From Lachnospiraceae bacterium (GTDB taxonomy: Bacteria > Bacillota > Clostridia > Lachnospirales > Lachnospiraceae): 37,778 nt of DNA. The notes under the pieces are model-generated. The model searched no databases. It had not been told where the DNA came from and saw nothing but the letters and a program-made list of their open reading frames with translations. Of the stretch, positions 8,627-17,111 are shown piece by piece (position 1 is the stretch's first letter; each line of letters opens with the position of its first letter). The stretch is taken from positions 1 to 37,778 of the forward strand of contig JAFPAQ010000081.1 of the NCBI GenBank assembly GCA_017424235.1. Direction: 5' to 3'. Made by a program: the position numbers and the translations under genes.

Positions 8627-9196
8627 ATGGATCAAAAAAAGATAGGTTCCTTATTAAGAGAACTCAGAAAAGAAAAGGGACTGACACAGGAACAGCTGGC
8701 AGAGCAGTTTGGGGTTTCAAACAGAACTGTTTCCAGATGGGAAAATGGCAGCAATATGCCAGACTTAAGTATGTTAGTGGAAATTGCAGATTATTATGAT
8801 GTTGAAATTCGAGAGATTTTGGATGGAGAAAGGAAGAGCGAGAATATGATGAAAGAAGAAAAAGAAACATTACTAAAGATTGCAGATTATGCCGATAAGG
8901 AAAAAGAAATAATACTAAACAGAATTTGTGCAATTGATATTGTTGGTTTATTGGTTATGGCAGTTGCGATAATTATTGAAATGTGTGATTTGGGAATTGC
9001 CTCAGTGTTTATTCAAAATATGAAAGACTGTATGTATGGTTTTGGAATGGGTGTAATACTGACAAATATTCTTTATCTTACAGGAGTGTTGTCAAAGATT
9101 AGAGAAAATAAGGTGCGTCGTACAACTTGTAAGATAATAGCTGTTATTGCTATTACTATAGTTGTAATATGTTTGGGGATTTCATTATTGTTATAA
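8627..9196 (+). CDS. XRE-family regulator with membrane domain
   Basis: 189 residues. Residues 5-60 form a Cro/CI-type helix-turn-helix: LRELRKEKGLTQEQLAEQFG is followed by VSNRTVSRWENGSNMPDL, the recognition helix and exit turn. After a charged linker (about 70-100) come three membrane segments (about 103-122, 138-155 and 168-189). Such XRE-membrane fusions occur widely in Firmicutes and often regulate neighbouring membrane or transport genes. The ribosome site is AAAGGAGAA. Its target is not evident; the next operon has its own glycine riboswitch. Confidence 0.8.
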   Translation: MDQKKIGSLLRELRKEKGLTQEQLAEQFGVSNRTVSRWENGSNMPDLSMLVEIADYYDVEIREILDGERKSENMMKEEKETLLKIADYADKEKEIILNRICAIDIVGLLVMAVAIIIEMCDLGIASVFIQNMKDCMYGFGMGVILTNILYLTGVLSKIRENKVRRTTCKIIAVIAITIVVICLGISLLL

Positions 9197-9363
9197 GATT
9201 TATAAGAACTAATTGGAAGCTGGTATTAAAAAATACATATGATATTTAATAAAATTTTAAAGAAAGAGAGAAAAATTGTGATGAAAGAAAAAGTATTAGT
9301 AATACTAATTTCAGCAAATATTTAAATCTGACTTGATATGAATTAGCTATTGTGATACTATAG

Positions 9364-9369
9364 TATAAT
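9364..9369 (+). promoter_or_regulatory. -10 element of the glycine-riboswitch transcript
   Basis: TATAAT lies just before the aptamer. I find no good -35 box at the right distance. A short frame at 9240-9326 has no supporting evidence. Confidence 0.45.
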
Positions 9370-9376
9370 ATTGCAT

Positions 9377-9456
9377 AACTCTCTGGAGAAACTCTATTAA
9401 GAGGGCCGAAGGTGTAAGGTCACATGACTGATCTCTCAGGCAAAAGGACAGAGTGC
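9377..9456 (+). ncRNA. glycine riboswitch (single aptamer)
   Basis: The conserved glycine-aptamer blocks are visible: CTCTCTGGAGA at the start, GGGCCGAAGGTGTAAGGT in the middle, then ATCTCTCAGGCAAAAGGACA and the closing GAG. Only one aptamer is present, not the common tandem pair. It precedes a terminator at 9526 and the transporter/amidohydrolase operon. Confidence 0.9.
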
Positions 9457-9525
9457 TAATAATATTTCAGTTATTATTACATGGGTTTCTTTTTACTGAG
9501 TAAATATTAAGATGGTTGTATGTGA

Positions 9526-9558
9526 GGATGCACTTTTTACAGGTGCATCCCTTTTTTT
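9526..9558 (+). terminator. expression-platform terminator of the glycine riboswitch
   Basis: A perfect stem GGATGCAC/GTGCATCC with a T7 tract lies between the aptamer and the first gene. Glycine binding would govern read-through; whether it turns the operon on or off is not decided by the sequence. Confidence 0.8.
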
Positions 9559-9609
9559 CTTTATAGAGAATATCTTGAGAGAATGCGTAAGAAAAGGAGC
9601 TATAATAAT

Positions 9610-10308
9610 ATGAAAGAAATCGCAAATTCTTCTCTTATGATGATACTGGTTGTCATCGGTCTTGTTTACATCATTGGTTTGTCTCTGGCTTTTTTAAAGA
9701 AAGCATATACGAGGTGCCTCGAACTGGGCATATCTAAGGAAACAATAAACAACGTAATCAAATCAAGTGCAGTTTTCTCGATTGTTCCTGCTATTTCAAT
9801 TGTCGTAGGATTTTTTGCATTAATAGCAGTATTTCAGAGCGTTGTATGGCCTTGGTGGAGATTATCAGTAATTGGTTCTTTGTCTTATGAAACTCAGATT
9901 TCAGGTTTGCTTGCAAGCAGCTTCGGTCAGACTATGGACAATTTAACTCCACAACAGTTTGGAGCAGTGCTTATCCTTATGAGTATTGGTATGCTCAGTG
10001 GATTTATCATTTTGATTCCATTTGGCAAAAAGATGTGTATGTCCGTAACAAAGGATGAAAATTCAAGTACATGGAAATATGTGTTTAGTGGTGTTTTCAT
10101 GATGACATTGTTTGCAGTATATATTCCGGTTATTCTAATCGGAGATACTGTTCAGGCATGTGTAATGATTACGGGTCTTGTAGTAGCTATTGTACTTGGT
10201 ATATTAGCAAAGAAACCCGGACTTGGATGGCTTAATAACTTTATTATGGCATTTACCCTGATTGCAGGTATGGCATCTTCTTTACTTTGGGTAAAGATTT
10301 TTGGATAA
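9610..10308 (+). CDS. DUF5058 family membrane protein
   Basis: 232 residues, with about six hydrophobic helices over the whole length and few charged residues. I recognise it as the DUF5058 family. The start chosen is ATG 9610, ten bases after AAGGAG; an in-frame ATG at 9583 lies upstream of that ribosome site. It is the first gene after the glycine riboswitch. It is followed 21 bases later by a second membrane protein and then an M20 amidohydrolase, so it is probably half of a two-subunit importer or exporter for glycine or a glycine-containing compound. No transport activity is known to me for this family. Confidence 0.7.
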   Translation: MKEIANSSLMMILVVIGLVYIIGLSLAFLKKAYTRCLELGISKETINNVIKSSAVFSIVPAISIVVGFFALIAVFQSVVWPWWRLSVIGSLSYETQISGLLASSFGQTMDNLTPQQFGAVLILMSIGMLSGFIILIPFGKKMCMSVTKDENSSTWKYVFSGVFMMTLFAVYIPVILIGDTVQACVMITGLVVAIVLGILAKKPGLGWLNNFIMAFTLIAGMASSLLWVKIFG

Positions 10309-10329
10309 ATTAAGATTGGAGAATACATT

Positions 10330-11085
10330 ATGAGTAAAGAAAAAAGTACAAAAACTATGGATCCATTTCAGAAATGGGCACATTCATGGGGAAGATTAGG
10401 AACTGTGGTAGCACTTGTTTATATGATGGTATTGCCATTTGTTATCTGTCTGGTTTATGACTGCATGCCAAAGTTCAGCGATGTAATCAATGCAAGCACT
10501 ATTGGTATTTTATTAATTTATATTCCTGTTGGATTTTCAGAAGCATTAAGCTACATACCGGTATTAGGTTCTTCAAGCTATCTTGGATTTATCACAGGTA
10601 ATATTATGAATTTAAAATTTCCTTGTGCGGTTAATGGTATGAAAGTTGCTGATGTTGAGCAGAATACTCCTGAGGGAGATGCTGTTGCCACAGTAGCCAT
10701 TGCTGTTTCATCTATAGTGGCTGTTGTTATTCTTGCTGTTGCAGCATTACTTTCAAGCTTCATCAGACCTGTATTTGAAACACCTGCAATGAATACTGCA
10801 AAGGATTATGTTATCCCTGCTTTATTTGGTTCTATGACATTAGGATTGTTTGCAAATTCAAGTAACAGCGGTAAAGTGGTAAAGGGAGCTATGAAAGGTG
10901 TTATTCCTGTACTTATTATCGTATCTGTTGTATCTGTATTAGCAAGACTTGTAGGTGCAGGCGGAAGTCTTTTAGGACTTGTAGGTATCCTTATTGTATG
11001 TATGCTTCCAATAGGTATTTTGAGTTCATATATTATGTGGAAGAAGGGTATCATCAAGGTAGTTGATTTGGAAGAAAAGAACTAA
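10330..11085 (+). CDS. polytopic membrane protein, partner of DUF5058
   Basis: 251 residues with about seven membrane helices: 27-45, 56-76, 117-142, 155-175, 186-207, 210-230 and the C-terminal region. A glycine/alanine-rich helix, VATVAIAVSSIVAVVILAVAALL, lies in the middle. I do not recognise a named family with certainty. Its place between DUF5058 and the amidohydrolase, with tight spacing (21 and 30 bases), argues for a heteromeric transporter with the upstream protein. The start ATG follows TTGGAGAA. Confidence 0.6.
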   Translation: MSKEKSTKTMDPFQKWAHSWGRLGTVVALVYMMVLPFVICLVYDCMPKFSDVINASTIGILLIYIPVGFSEALSYIPVLGSSSYLGFITGNIMNLKFPCAVNGMKVADVEQNTPEGDAVATVAIAVSSIVAVVILAVAALLSSFIRPVFETPAMNTAKDYVIPALFGSMTLGLFANSSNSGKVVKGAMKGVIPVLIIVSVVSVLARLVGAGGSLLGLVGILIVCMLPIGILSSYIMWKKGIIKVVDLEEKN

Positions 11086-11115
11086 ATAGTAGAAAAAAGA
11101 AAAGAGGAATTCGAA

Positions 11116-12288
11116 ATGAATTATTATGAACGTGCACTCGAATTAAAACATGAAATTATAACAAACAGAAGATATTTTCATACAAATGCTGAGGTAGGTT
11201 TGAATATGCCTAAAGCACAGGCTTATGTTATGGAGAAGCTGGAATCATACGGAATAAAGGCATATAAATGTGGCCATGGAGTTACAGCGACAATTGGTAA
11301 AGATGGAAAGTGTATTCTGCTTAGAGCAGATATGGATGCGCTTCCTATGCCGGAGGAAAGTGGAGAGAAATTTGCATGTCCCACAGGAACAGAAGCACAT
11401 GCCTGTGGACATGACTTCCATGCAGCAATGCTTCTTGGTGCTGCAAAAATGTTAAAGGAAAATGAAGAGTCCTTAAAAGGAACTGTAAAATTAATGTTTC
11501 AGCCTGCCGAAGAAACCTTTGAAGGCAGTCGTGATATGATTGAAGCAGGTATTTTAGAAAATCCCCCAGTTGATGTAGCACTTGCTTATCATGTATCGCC
11601 GGGACAGATGCCGATTGGACTTGTAATGTATAATAGTCAGAGTACAATGATGTTTTCCGTAGATGGTTTTAGAATTGAGATTAAGGGAAAAGGTTCACAT
11701 GGCGCATATCCACATACAGGTATTGACCCAATCAATATAGGCGTGCATATTCATTTAGCTTTACAGGAGTTAATCGCAAGGGAAGCTGATCCTAGTGCTG
11801 CCTGTGTGCTTACTATTGGAAAATTTGTTGCAGGAGCAGCAGCAAATATTATTCCTGATACAGCAGTTATGGAGGGAACACTTCGTACAAATAATGCAGA
11901 AGTAAGAGAAAAGATTGTCAGACGTATAAAGGAAGTAGCACAGCTGACAGCAGCAGTGTATGGTGGAAGTGTAAAGATAGAAGAGTTATCATGTGTGCCA
12001 CCATTAATCTGTGATGGTGCATTAACCAATGAGATGTTAGGATATATGAAGGAGCTTAATATTCCGGGATTTACGGAATATCCTGGAGTTTCTGCAAGTG
12101 CATCAGAAGATTTTGCAACTATTGCAGAAAAAGTACCAAGTACTTTTATGTATCTTTCAGCAGGATTTCTGGATGAGAGAGGAACATACTCAGCGCATAA
12201 TCCAAAGGTTCGTTTTAATGAAGATGTTTGTCCAATAGGAGCTTCGTGTCTTGCACAGTGTGCACAACAGTGGCTGGCAAATCATTAG
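11116..12288 (+). CDS. M20 family metal-dependent amidohydrolase (hippurate hydrolase-like)
   Basis: 390 residues, normal for the family. Metal-binding and catalytic motifs are RADMDALP (70-77), ACGHDFHAAM with Cys97, His99 and His102, and PAEE (130-133). His169 and the later dimerisation domain are also recognisable (KGKGSHGAYPHTGIDPI). The Cys-Gly-His-Asp form is typical of hippurate/N-acyl-amino-acid/IAA-conjugate hydrolases. Such enzymes cleave an acyl group from an amino acid, and hippurate would yield glycine, which fits the glycine riboswitch upstream. The exact substrate is inferred. It acts in the cytoplasm (no signal peptide) and is third in the operon. Confidence 0.85.
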   Translation: MNYYERALELKHEIITNRRYFHTNAEVGLNMPKAQAYVMEKLESYGIKAYKCGHGVTATIGKDGKCILLRADMDALPMPEESGEKFACPTGTEAHACGHDFHAAMLLGAAKMLKENEESLKGTVKLMFQPAEETFEGSRDMIEAGILENPPVDVALAYHVSPGQMPIGLVMYNSQSTMMFSVDGFRIEIKGKGSHGAYPHTGIDPINIGVHIHLALQELIAREADPSAACVLTIGKFVAGAAANIIPDTAVMEGTLRTNNAEVREKIVRRIKEVAQLTAAVYGGSVKIEELSCVPPLICDGALTNEMLGYMKELNIPGFTEYPGVSASASEDFATIAEKVPSTFMYLSAGFLDERGTYSAHNPKVRFNEDVCPIGASCLAQCAQQWLANH

Positions 12289-12300
12289 TATGGAAATATA

Positions 12301-12335
12301 GGTAAGGATATCTGAAAGATATGCCTTACCTTTTT
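12301..12335 (+). terminator. intrinsic terminator
   Basis: The stem GGTAAGGATATCT/AGATATGCCTTACC has one bulged base and a T5 tract. It ends the glycine-riboswitch operon and separates it from the ABC transporter. Confidence 0.85.
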
Positions 12336-12459
12336 CTGATTATGGGGAAGTGCGGCTTTACTTTAGTGTGCTGCTATGTTAAAATGAGCAATGTATGATT
12401 AAAAAATGTATTCTTGTAGTTTTTGGGGAGTACATTACAGAGTAATGGAGGAATGGAAG

Positions 12460-13257
12460 ATGAAAAAGAAAATTGCATTGATCACTGCATTTGCACTTAC
12501 AATGGGGATGACCATGACTGGTTGTGGAAATAAGGCAAATGATACAAAACAGGCAGATGCAGAAACTGTTTATGCTGTTGAGGCTGGTTCTGCCGGAGAA
12601 GAAGCAGCTAAGGAAAATGAATTTAAGTACAATTCAGTTGCTTCACAGGCAGACGCACTTATGGAAGTTGCATCAGGTACTTCTGATGCTGCAATCATTG
12701 ACCTTTTAATGGCAGGTGCAATGATAGGAGAGGGAACAAGTTATCCAAATATGAAGTACACAGATAAGCTTACAACAGAAGAGTATGGTGTTGGCTGTAG
12801 AAAAGGTTCTGACCTTGCTTCTTATATCAACAGTGTTTTGGCACAAAGCTATGCAGATGGTTCAATGAAGGAAATTGCAACCAAATACGGTGTACAGGAA
12901 TCTCTTGTTGAACAGACGGCTACAGAATATACAGCTTCTGCTGAGAGTGATGTAGAATACATAAAAGGAAAAGGAACTCTTGTAGTAGGTATCACAGATT
13001 TTAAACCAATGGATTACAAGGATGGTTCTGATGAATGGATTGGATTTGATGCTGATATGGCACGCAAAGTAGCACAGGAGCTTGGTGTTGAAGTAAAATT
13101 TGTTGAGATTGACTGGGACAACAAGATTATGGAATTAGACTCAAACAATATTGATGTTGTATGGAATGGTATGACACTTACAGAAGAGGTTAAGAATTCT
13201 ATGGAATGTACTAATGCTTACTGTAACAATGCTCAGGTTGTTGTAGTTAATAAGTAG
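12460..13257 (+). CDS. circularly permuted amino-acid ABC transporter binding lipoprotein
   Basis: 265 residues. The signal peptide ends in the lipobox MTGC (lipid Cys22). In normal type-3 binding proteins the order is lobe 1 first (GTLVVGI, then GFDADMARKVAQELG, IDVVWNGMTLT), then lobe 2 (AVEAGSAGEEAAKE, the DAAIID region, EYGVGCRKGSDL). Here lobe 2 comes first (about 38-150), then a Thr/Ala/Ser linker (152-165), then lobe 1 (166-265), ending at VVVNK where the hinge would normally continue. All elements of the fold are present, so this is a circular permutation and not a truncation. The start is ATG 12460 after GGAGG; earlier frame extension lacks a ribosome site. Permease and ATPase follow in the same operon. 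Confidence 0.85.
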   Translation: MKKKIALITAFALTMGMTMTGCGNKANDTKQADAETVYAVEAGSAGEEAAKENEFKYNSVASQADALMEVASGTSDAAIIDLLMAGAMIGEGTSYPNMKYTDKLTTEEYGVGCRKGSDLASYINSVLAQSYADGSMKEIATKYGVQESLVEQTATEYTASAESDVEYIKGKGTLVVGITDFKPMDYKDGSDEWIGFDADMARKVAQELGVEVKFVEIDWDNKIMELDSNNIDVVWNGMTLTEEVKNSMECTNAYCNNAQVVVVNK

Positions 13258-13270
13258 TTGGAGTGCTTAT

Positions 13271-13927
13271 ATGTTTTGGAATGTAACACAGTCTTTGATG
13301 AATGGTCTGTTGACCACATTTGAAATATTCTTTTTAACATTGGTTTTTGCATTGCCTTTAGGTTTGTTGGTGGCTTTCGGTGCCATGAGCAAGTTTAAAC
13401 CTCTTAGATATATGGTTGAAACACTGGTATGGATCATTAGAGGTACACCATTGATGCTTCAGCTGATAATTATCTTTTATGGTCCCGGATTATGGCTTGG
13501 AAAGAACATATGGGGTGGTGATGAGGCAGGACGAATCACTGCTACAGTAGTTGCTTTCGCACTTAACTATTCATGTTATTTTTCTGTTATTTTTCGTGGT
13601 GGCATTGAGGGTGTTCCTAAAGGACAGCGTGAGGCTGGTAAAGTGCTTGGTATGACCAGAACACAGATTTTTTTCAAAATCACTTTATTACAGATGGTAA
13701 AGAGAGTAGTTCCACCGATGTCAAATGAGATTATCACTTTGGTAAAGGATACTTCATTAGCGCGTATTATTGCAGCCTATGAGCTTACCTTTGCCGGCTA
13801 TTCTTTCATGAAATCAGCAGGTATTACATGGCCTCTTTTCTACACAGGAGTGTTCTATCTTTTGTTTGTAGGAATTTTGACGATTGTATTTAAACGCATT
13901 GAAAAGAAACTTGAATACTTTAGATAG
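13271..13927 (+). CDS. amino-acid ABC transporter permease
   Basis: 218 residues of the HisM/GlnP-type permease family, with about five membrane helices. The N-terminal NGLLTTFEIFFLTLVFALPLG segment is typical. The cytoplasmic EAA loop GQREAGKVLGMTRTQIFFKI (about 117-136) contacts the ATPase, and RGTPLMLQL is the conserved polar amino-acid permease motif. It follows the binding protein by 13 bases and is followed by the ATPase, making a complete importer with a presumed permease homodimer. Confidence 0.92.
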   Translation: MFWNVTQSLMNGLLTTFEIFFLTLVFALPLGLLVAFGAMSKFKPLRYMVETLVWIIRGTPLMLQLIIIFYGPGLWLGKNIWGGDEAGRITATVVAFALNYSCYFSVIFRGGIEGVPKGQREAGKVLGMTRTQIFFKITLLQMVKRVVPPMSNEIITLVKDTSLARIIAAYELTFAGYSFMKSAGITWPLFYTGVFYLLFVGILTIVFKRIEKKLEYFR

Positions 13928-13951
13928 GAATCTGAAAGAGGAGAGATAGTA

Positions 13952-14737
13952 GTGGCTTTTTTAGAAGTTAAAAATATAGAAAAGAATTTTGAAGATACAA
14001 AGGTATTAAAGGATGTAAGCTTTTCACTTGAGGAAGGCAATGCACTTGCAATCATAGGTTCATCGGGTTCAGGAAAGACTACTCTTTTAAGATGCCTGAA
14101 TTTTTTGGAAGCACCTGACAAAGGTATAATATCTGTAAAAGGTGAAACCTTGTTTGATGCGTCAAATCGATCAAGCATGAGAGAAAGAGATTTGAGAAAG
14201 AAGCGTTTGCATTTTGGTATGGTATTTCAGTCCTTTAATTTATTTCCACAGTATACTGCATTAGAGAATGTAACACTTGCAGAAAAGCTTTTTGCACAGG
14301 AGCGACCTGATTTTAAACGTAATAAAAAGGCAATATATGAAGAAATAAACGAGCATGGAATTGCATTATTAAAGAAAATGGGACTTGCAGAGCGAGTGGA
14401 TCATTATCCACATCAGCTTTCCGGGGGACAGCAACAGCGTGTTGCAATTGCAAGAGCACTTGCTCTTAAACCGGATATATTATGCTTTGATGAGCCTACC
14501 TCTGCACTTGATCCTGAACTTACCGGTGAAGTGCTTAAAGTAATAAGAGGTCTTGCTGACCAGAATACTACAATGATTATTGTTACGCATGAGATGGCTT
14601 TTGCAAGGGATGTATCAGATCAGATAATATTTATGGATGACGGTATTATTGTTGAGCAGGGCGATCCAAGACAGGTTATAGATAATCCTCAGCAGGAACG
14701 TACAAAACAGTTTCTTACAAGATATACACAAGGTTAA
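13952..14737 (+). CDS. amino-acid ABC transporter ATP-binding protein
   Basis: 261 residues. Walker A is GSSGSGKTT (about 37-45), the ABC signature is LSGGQQQR, Walker B is ILCFDEPTSALD, and the H-loop is IIVTHEMAFA. This is the GlnQ/HisP-type energiser of polar amino-acid uptake. The start is GTG after GAGGAGAG. The stop codon lies at the base of the terminator shared with the convergent dus gene. Confidence 0.92.
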   Translation: MAFLEVKNIEKNFEDTKVLKDVSFSLEEGNALAIIGSSGSGKTTLLRCLNFLEAPDKGIISVKGETLFDASNRSSMRERDLRKKRLHFGMVFQSFNLFPQYTALENVTLAEKLFAQERPDFKRNKKAIYEEINEHGIALLKKMGLAERVDHYPHQLSGGQQQRVAIARALALKPDILCFDEPTSALDPELTGEVLKVIRGLADQNTTMIIVTHEMAFARDVSDQIIFMDDGIIVEQGDPRQVIDNPQQERTKQFLTRYTQG

Positions 14738-14775
14738 AAAAATCAGTTGATGACTACGTCATCAACTGATTTTTT
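14736..14775. terminator. bidirectional terminator
   Basis: A perfect stem AATCAGTTGATGAC/GTCATCAACTGATT has a TAC loop, with A-tract before and T-tract after. It ends the ABC operon on the plus strand and the dihydrouridine synthase gene on the minus strand; the ABC ATPase and dus stop codons both lie against its base. Confidence 0.88.
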
Positions 14776-15716
14776 CATACAATTATGTTGCATTCACGAA
14801 ACAGGCTGTTAACTGCAATTTTGTAATCAGAGTAGTTATTAGCTTTTCGTATTTTTTTCAAAAATTTATCTGATTCAGTAAAGCTTTCACTTAGATATGT
14901 CCATAAATCTTTCATTTTGAACAAAGTAGGGCTTTCCCCATCCATGATTGAGGAATAATTCTCAAAAATTTCATCATGAAAGGCTCTTATTTTTTCTTTT
15001 GAAAGAAGATTTTTAGAATTATTGTTTAATTCGGATATCAAAGAAGGTCTCTTTAATATGCCGCGTCCAATCATGATACAGTCAGGCATTTCTATTGTAG
15101 TATATAAATCATCAAGGCTTTTGACTGAGACAATGTCACCATTGTAGCATAAGGGGATGCTGGTTCCTAATTCATTAACTGCTGCCATATATGCATCTTT
15201 ATGCGGAGTGAATTTATACAGTTCCTTTTGAAGACGTGGATGTATTATAAGCTCTTCAATAGGATATTTTTTATAGATTTGCATTATTCCTTCCCATTCA
15301 TTAACATCTTCAATGCCTATTCTTGTCTTTATTGAGATTTTAAGTGGGGATTTATCAAATATCTCATAAAGAAAATGATCAAGTTCATCAGGAACACTCA
15401 AAAAACCAGCACCGCGCTTTCTGGCAGTTACAGTACCGGAAGGGCATCCAAGATTAAGATTTACAGTTGTATATCCATATTCCGAAATCTTATTGGTTAT
15501 CTGCAAAAATTCATCTGTCCGATTTGTTAATATCTGTGGAACTACATTTATTCCTTCATTGTGCTCAGGCAGAATTTCGTTCATTTCTCTTCGATTCATT
15601 TTCTTGCTTGCAATAAATGGTGTGAAGTATTTGTCTATACCACCAAAATAGTGGTTATAGGCATTTCTGTATATATAGGTGGTAATTCCCTCCATAGGTG
15701 CAAGATAGTATTTCAT
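14775..15716 (-). CDS. dus: tRNA-dihydrouridine synthase
   Basis: 313 residues of the Dus family: an FMN-dependent TIM barrel that reduces uridine to dihydrouridine in tRNA. MKYYLAPMEGITTYIYRN is the family start. NLNLGCPSG contains the catalytic Cys, and KISIKTRIG plus IHPR are FMN/tRNA contacts. CYNGDIVS followed by IMIGRGIL is the phosphate-binding end of the barrel. The start chosen is ATG at 15716 after GAAAGGAAG; a longer frame adds 42 residues without homology. It is transcribed away from the NusG-domain gene. Confidence 0.88.
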   Translation of the reverse strand: MKYYLAPMEGITTYIYRNAYNHYFGGIDKYFTPFIASKKMNRREMNEILPEHNEGINVVPQILTNRTDEFLQITNKISEYGYTTVNLNLGCPSGTVTARKRGAGFLSVPDELDHFLYEIFDKSPLKISIKTRIGIEDVNEWEGIMQIYKKYPIEELIIHPRLQKELYKFTPHKDAYMAAVNELGTSIPLCYNGDIVSVKSLDDLYTTIEMPDCIMIGRGILKRPSLISELNNNSKNLLSKEKIRAFHDEIFENYSSIMDGESPTLFKMKDLWTYLSESFTESDKFLKKIRKANNYSDYKIAVNSLFRECNIIV

Positions 15717-16062
15717 ATGATTAATTCCGCTTCCTTTCAAAAAATATACATTATCTGAATAATCGTAACGGAAACTGAATATAAAATCAAGTATTTTAAT
15801 GGATTGAAATTGATATATAAATAACATTAGATAAAATATCAAATGGTATTATAATAAAAACAGCTGGAGAAAGATATCAACTGATATAATAACAGAAAAA
15901 CAAGAATAATAACAAATGGTATTAAAAAGAGAAGTTTAAAAATATATACAATCAATATATTTGTGTGTTATCATATAAAAGATTAAATTGTTAGTTGATT
16001 TGAAATACTGTGAGAGGCGTAAATGAAGAATATTGCAAGCGCATGACAAATTTGAAGAAAGT

Positions 16063-16446
16063 ATGGTTATTTTTATGTTTAAGAAAAAGGATATGCTACT
16101 TGTTGCTGCTGTTTTGCTTATAGCGGGAATAATGGCAGTTATTTTTTATTTGCCTGACAAAAAAGAGGGTAACATGTTATGTGTCATGGTTGATGGAAAA
16201 GAATATGGACGATATAGTCTGAAAGAAAATCAGACAATTGAAGTTTCAGATGAAAAAGGATATAACAGGATTATTATAGATAATGGCAGTGTATACATGG
16301 AGAGTGCAGATTGTCCGGACCAGTACTGTGTCAGGCATAAGGCAATAACCGGACAGAATGAAACAATAGTATGTTTGCCACACAAACTGGTTGTGGAGAT
16401 ATATTCAGAGCTAAATAGGAATGATATTGATATTGTTGCTGAATAA
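16063..16446 (+). CDS. membrane-anchored NusG domain II protein
   Basis: About 127 residues. One N-terminal helix (LLVAAVLLIAGIMAVIFYL) is followed by a NusG domain II fold with the typical DCPDQYCVRHKAI and IVCLPHKLVVEI segments, including three conserved cysteines. Such proteins are widespread in Firmicutes and often lie beside Gx transporter or RNF-related genes; no such neighbour is present here. The start is uncertain: ATG 16063 or 16075, with only GAAGAAAG upstream. The region 15717-16062 between this gene and dus must hold both divergent promoters, but I see none clear enough to list. Confidence 0.7.
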   Translation: MVIFMFKKKDMLLVAAVLLIAGIMAVIFYLPDKKEGNMLCVMVDGKEYGRYSLKENQTIEVSDEKGYNRIIIDNGSVYMESADCPDQYCVRHKAITGQNETIVCLPHKLVVEIYSELNRNDIDIVAE

Positions 16447-16485
16447 AAATATTATGCAAATATGGAGTTTCCTGACTGGACAAAG

Positions 16486-16515
16486 AAGTTGATGTCGAAT
16501 GGCATCAACTTTTTT
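16486..16515 (+). terminator. intrinsic terminator
   Basis: The stem AAGTTGATG/CATCAACTT has a short loop and a T6 tract after the NusG-domain gene. Confidence 0.8.
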
Positions 16516-16544
16516 GTCTTATAATAATTGTAGATGAAATAATA

Positions 16545-16574
16545 TGAAACTTTTTTTTATGTAACGAGGTCTAA
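16545..16574 (+). promoter_or_regulatory. possible ECF-type autoregulated promoter
   Basis: TGAAAC followed by a T-run and CGAGGTC resembles the AAC/CGTC-type promoters used by ECF sigma factors such as SigV. It lies about 35 bases before the sigma gene's ribosome site. Spacing is slightly long, so this is tentative. Confidence 0.35.
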
Positions 16575-16605
16575 TATAGTGTAAGACGTGAGGAGGTGAA
16601 GAAAA

Positions 16606-17091
16606 TTGTTTTTTGAAAATACAAAAGTTGATATTATCGAAAAGATAATATGTGAAAAATATAATATTTATTATCGACTGGCATACAGCTATGTTCATAA
16701 TGAAGAGGATGCCGCAGATATTGTTCAGGAGGGAGCATATAAAGCGATAAAAAGAAGTGATTCCTTAAAAAACAAGGAATATGCTTCTACCTGGATATAT
16801 CGCATTATGCTGAATGAAATTTTTAGATTTCTGGGAACACATAAAACAGAATATCTCGAAAATGAAGACATTGATGAATTGACAGCAGAAGATAATTATA
16901 AAGATATTGATTTATGGTGTGCACTGGAAAAAATGAGTAAAGAAGATAGGCTGGTTATTCAACTAAAATATTTTGAAGATATGAAGCTGGATGAAATAGC
17001 AGATGTTCTTAATGAAAATGTCAATACGGTTAAAAGCAGACTGTATAGAGGATTGAAAAAGCTGAAAATAGAATTAACCTTACAGGAATAG
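16606..17091 (+). CDS. ECF RNA polymerase sigma factor (SigV-like)
   Basis: 161 residues. Region 2 is YRLAYSYVHNEEDAADIVQE (about 16-36), with the -10 contact helix. Region 4 is the C-terminal helix-turn-helix MKLDEIADVLNENVNTVKSRL (about 126-146). The start is TTG after a near-perfect AGGAGGTG. It is followed 20 bases later by an RsiV-type anti-sigma factor, so the pair forms an envelope-stress switch. SigV/RsiV responds to lysozyme in Bacillus and Enterococcus; the same signal here is inferred from the anti-sigma domain. Confidence 0.88.
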   Translation: MFFENTKVDIIEKIICEKYNIYYRLAYSYVHNEEDAADIVQEGAYKAIKRSDSLKNKEYASTWIYRIMLNEIFRFLGTHKTEYLENEDIDELTAEDNYKDIDLWCALEKMSKEDRLVIQLKYFEDMKLDEIADVLNENVNTVKSRLYRGLKKLKIELTLQE

Positions 17092-17111
17092 GTAGAAAGG
17101 AATGGTTATTT

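Noticed and set aside
9240..9326. 28-codon frame before the glycine riboswitch
   Set aside because: No family or clear ribosome site; hydrophobic by chance in AT-rich DNA.
9377..9525. Second glycine aptamer making a tandem riboswitch
   Set aside because: Only one set of the conserved blocks is present; the following sequence lacks GCCGAAGG and CAGGCAAAAGG.
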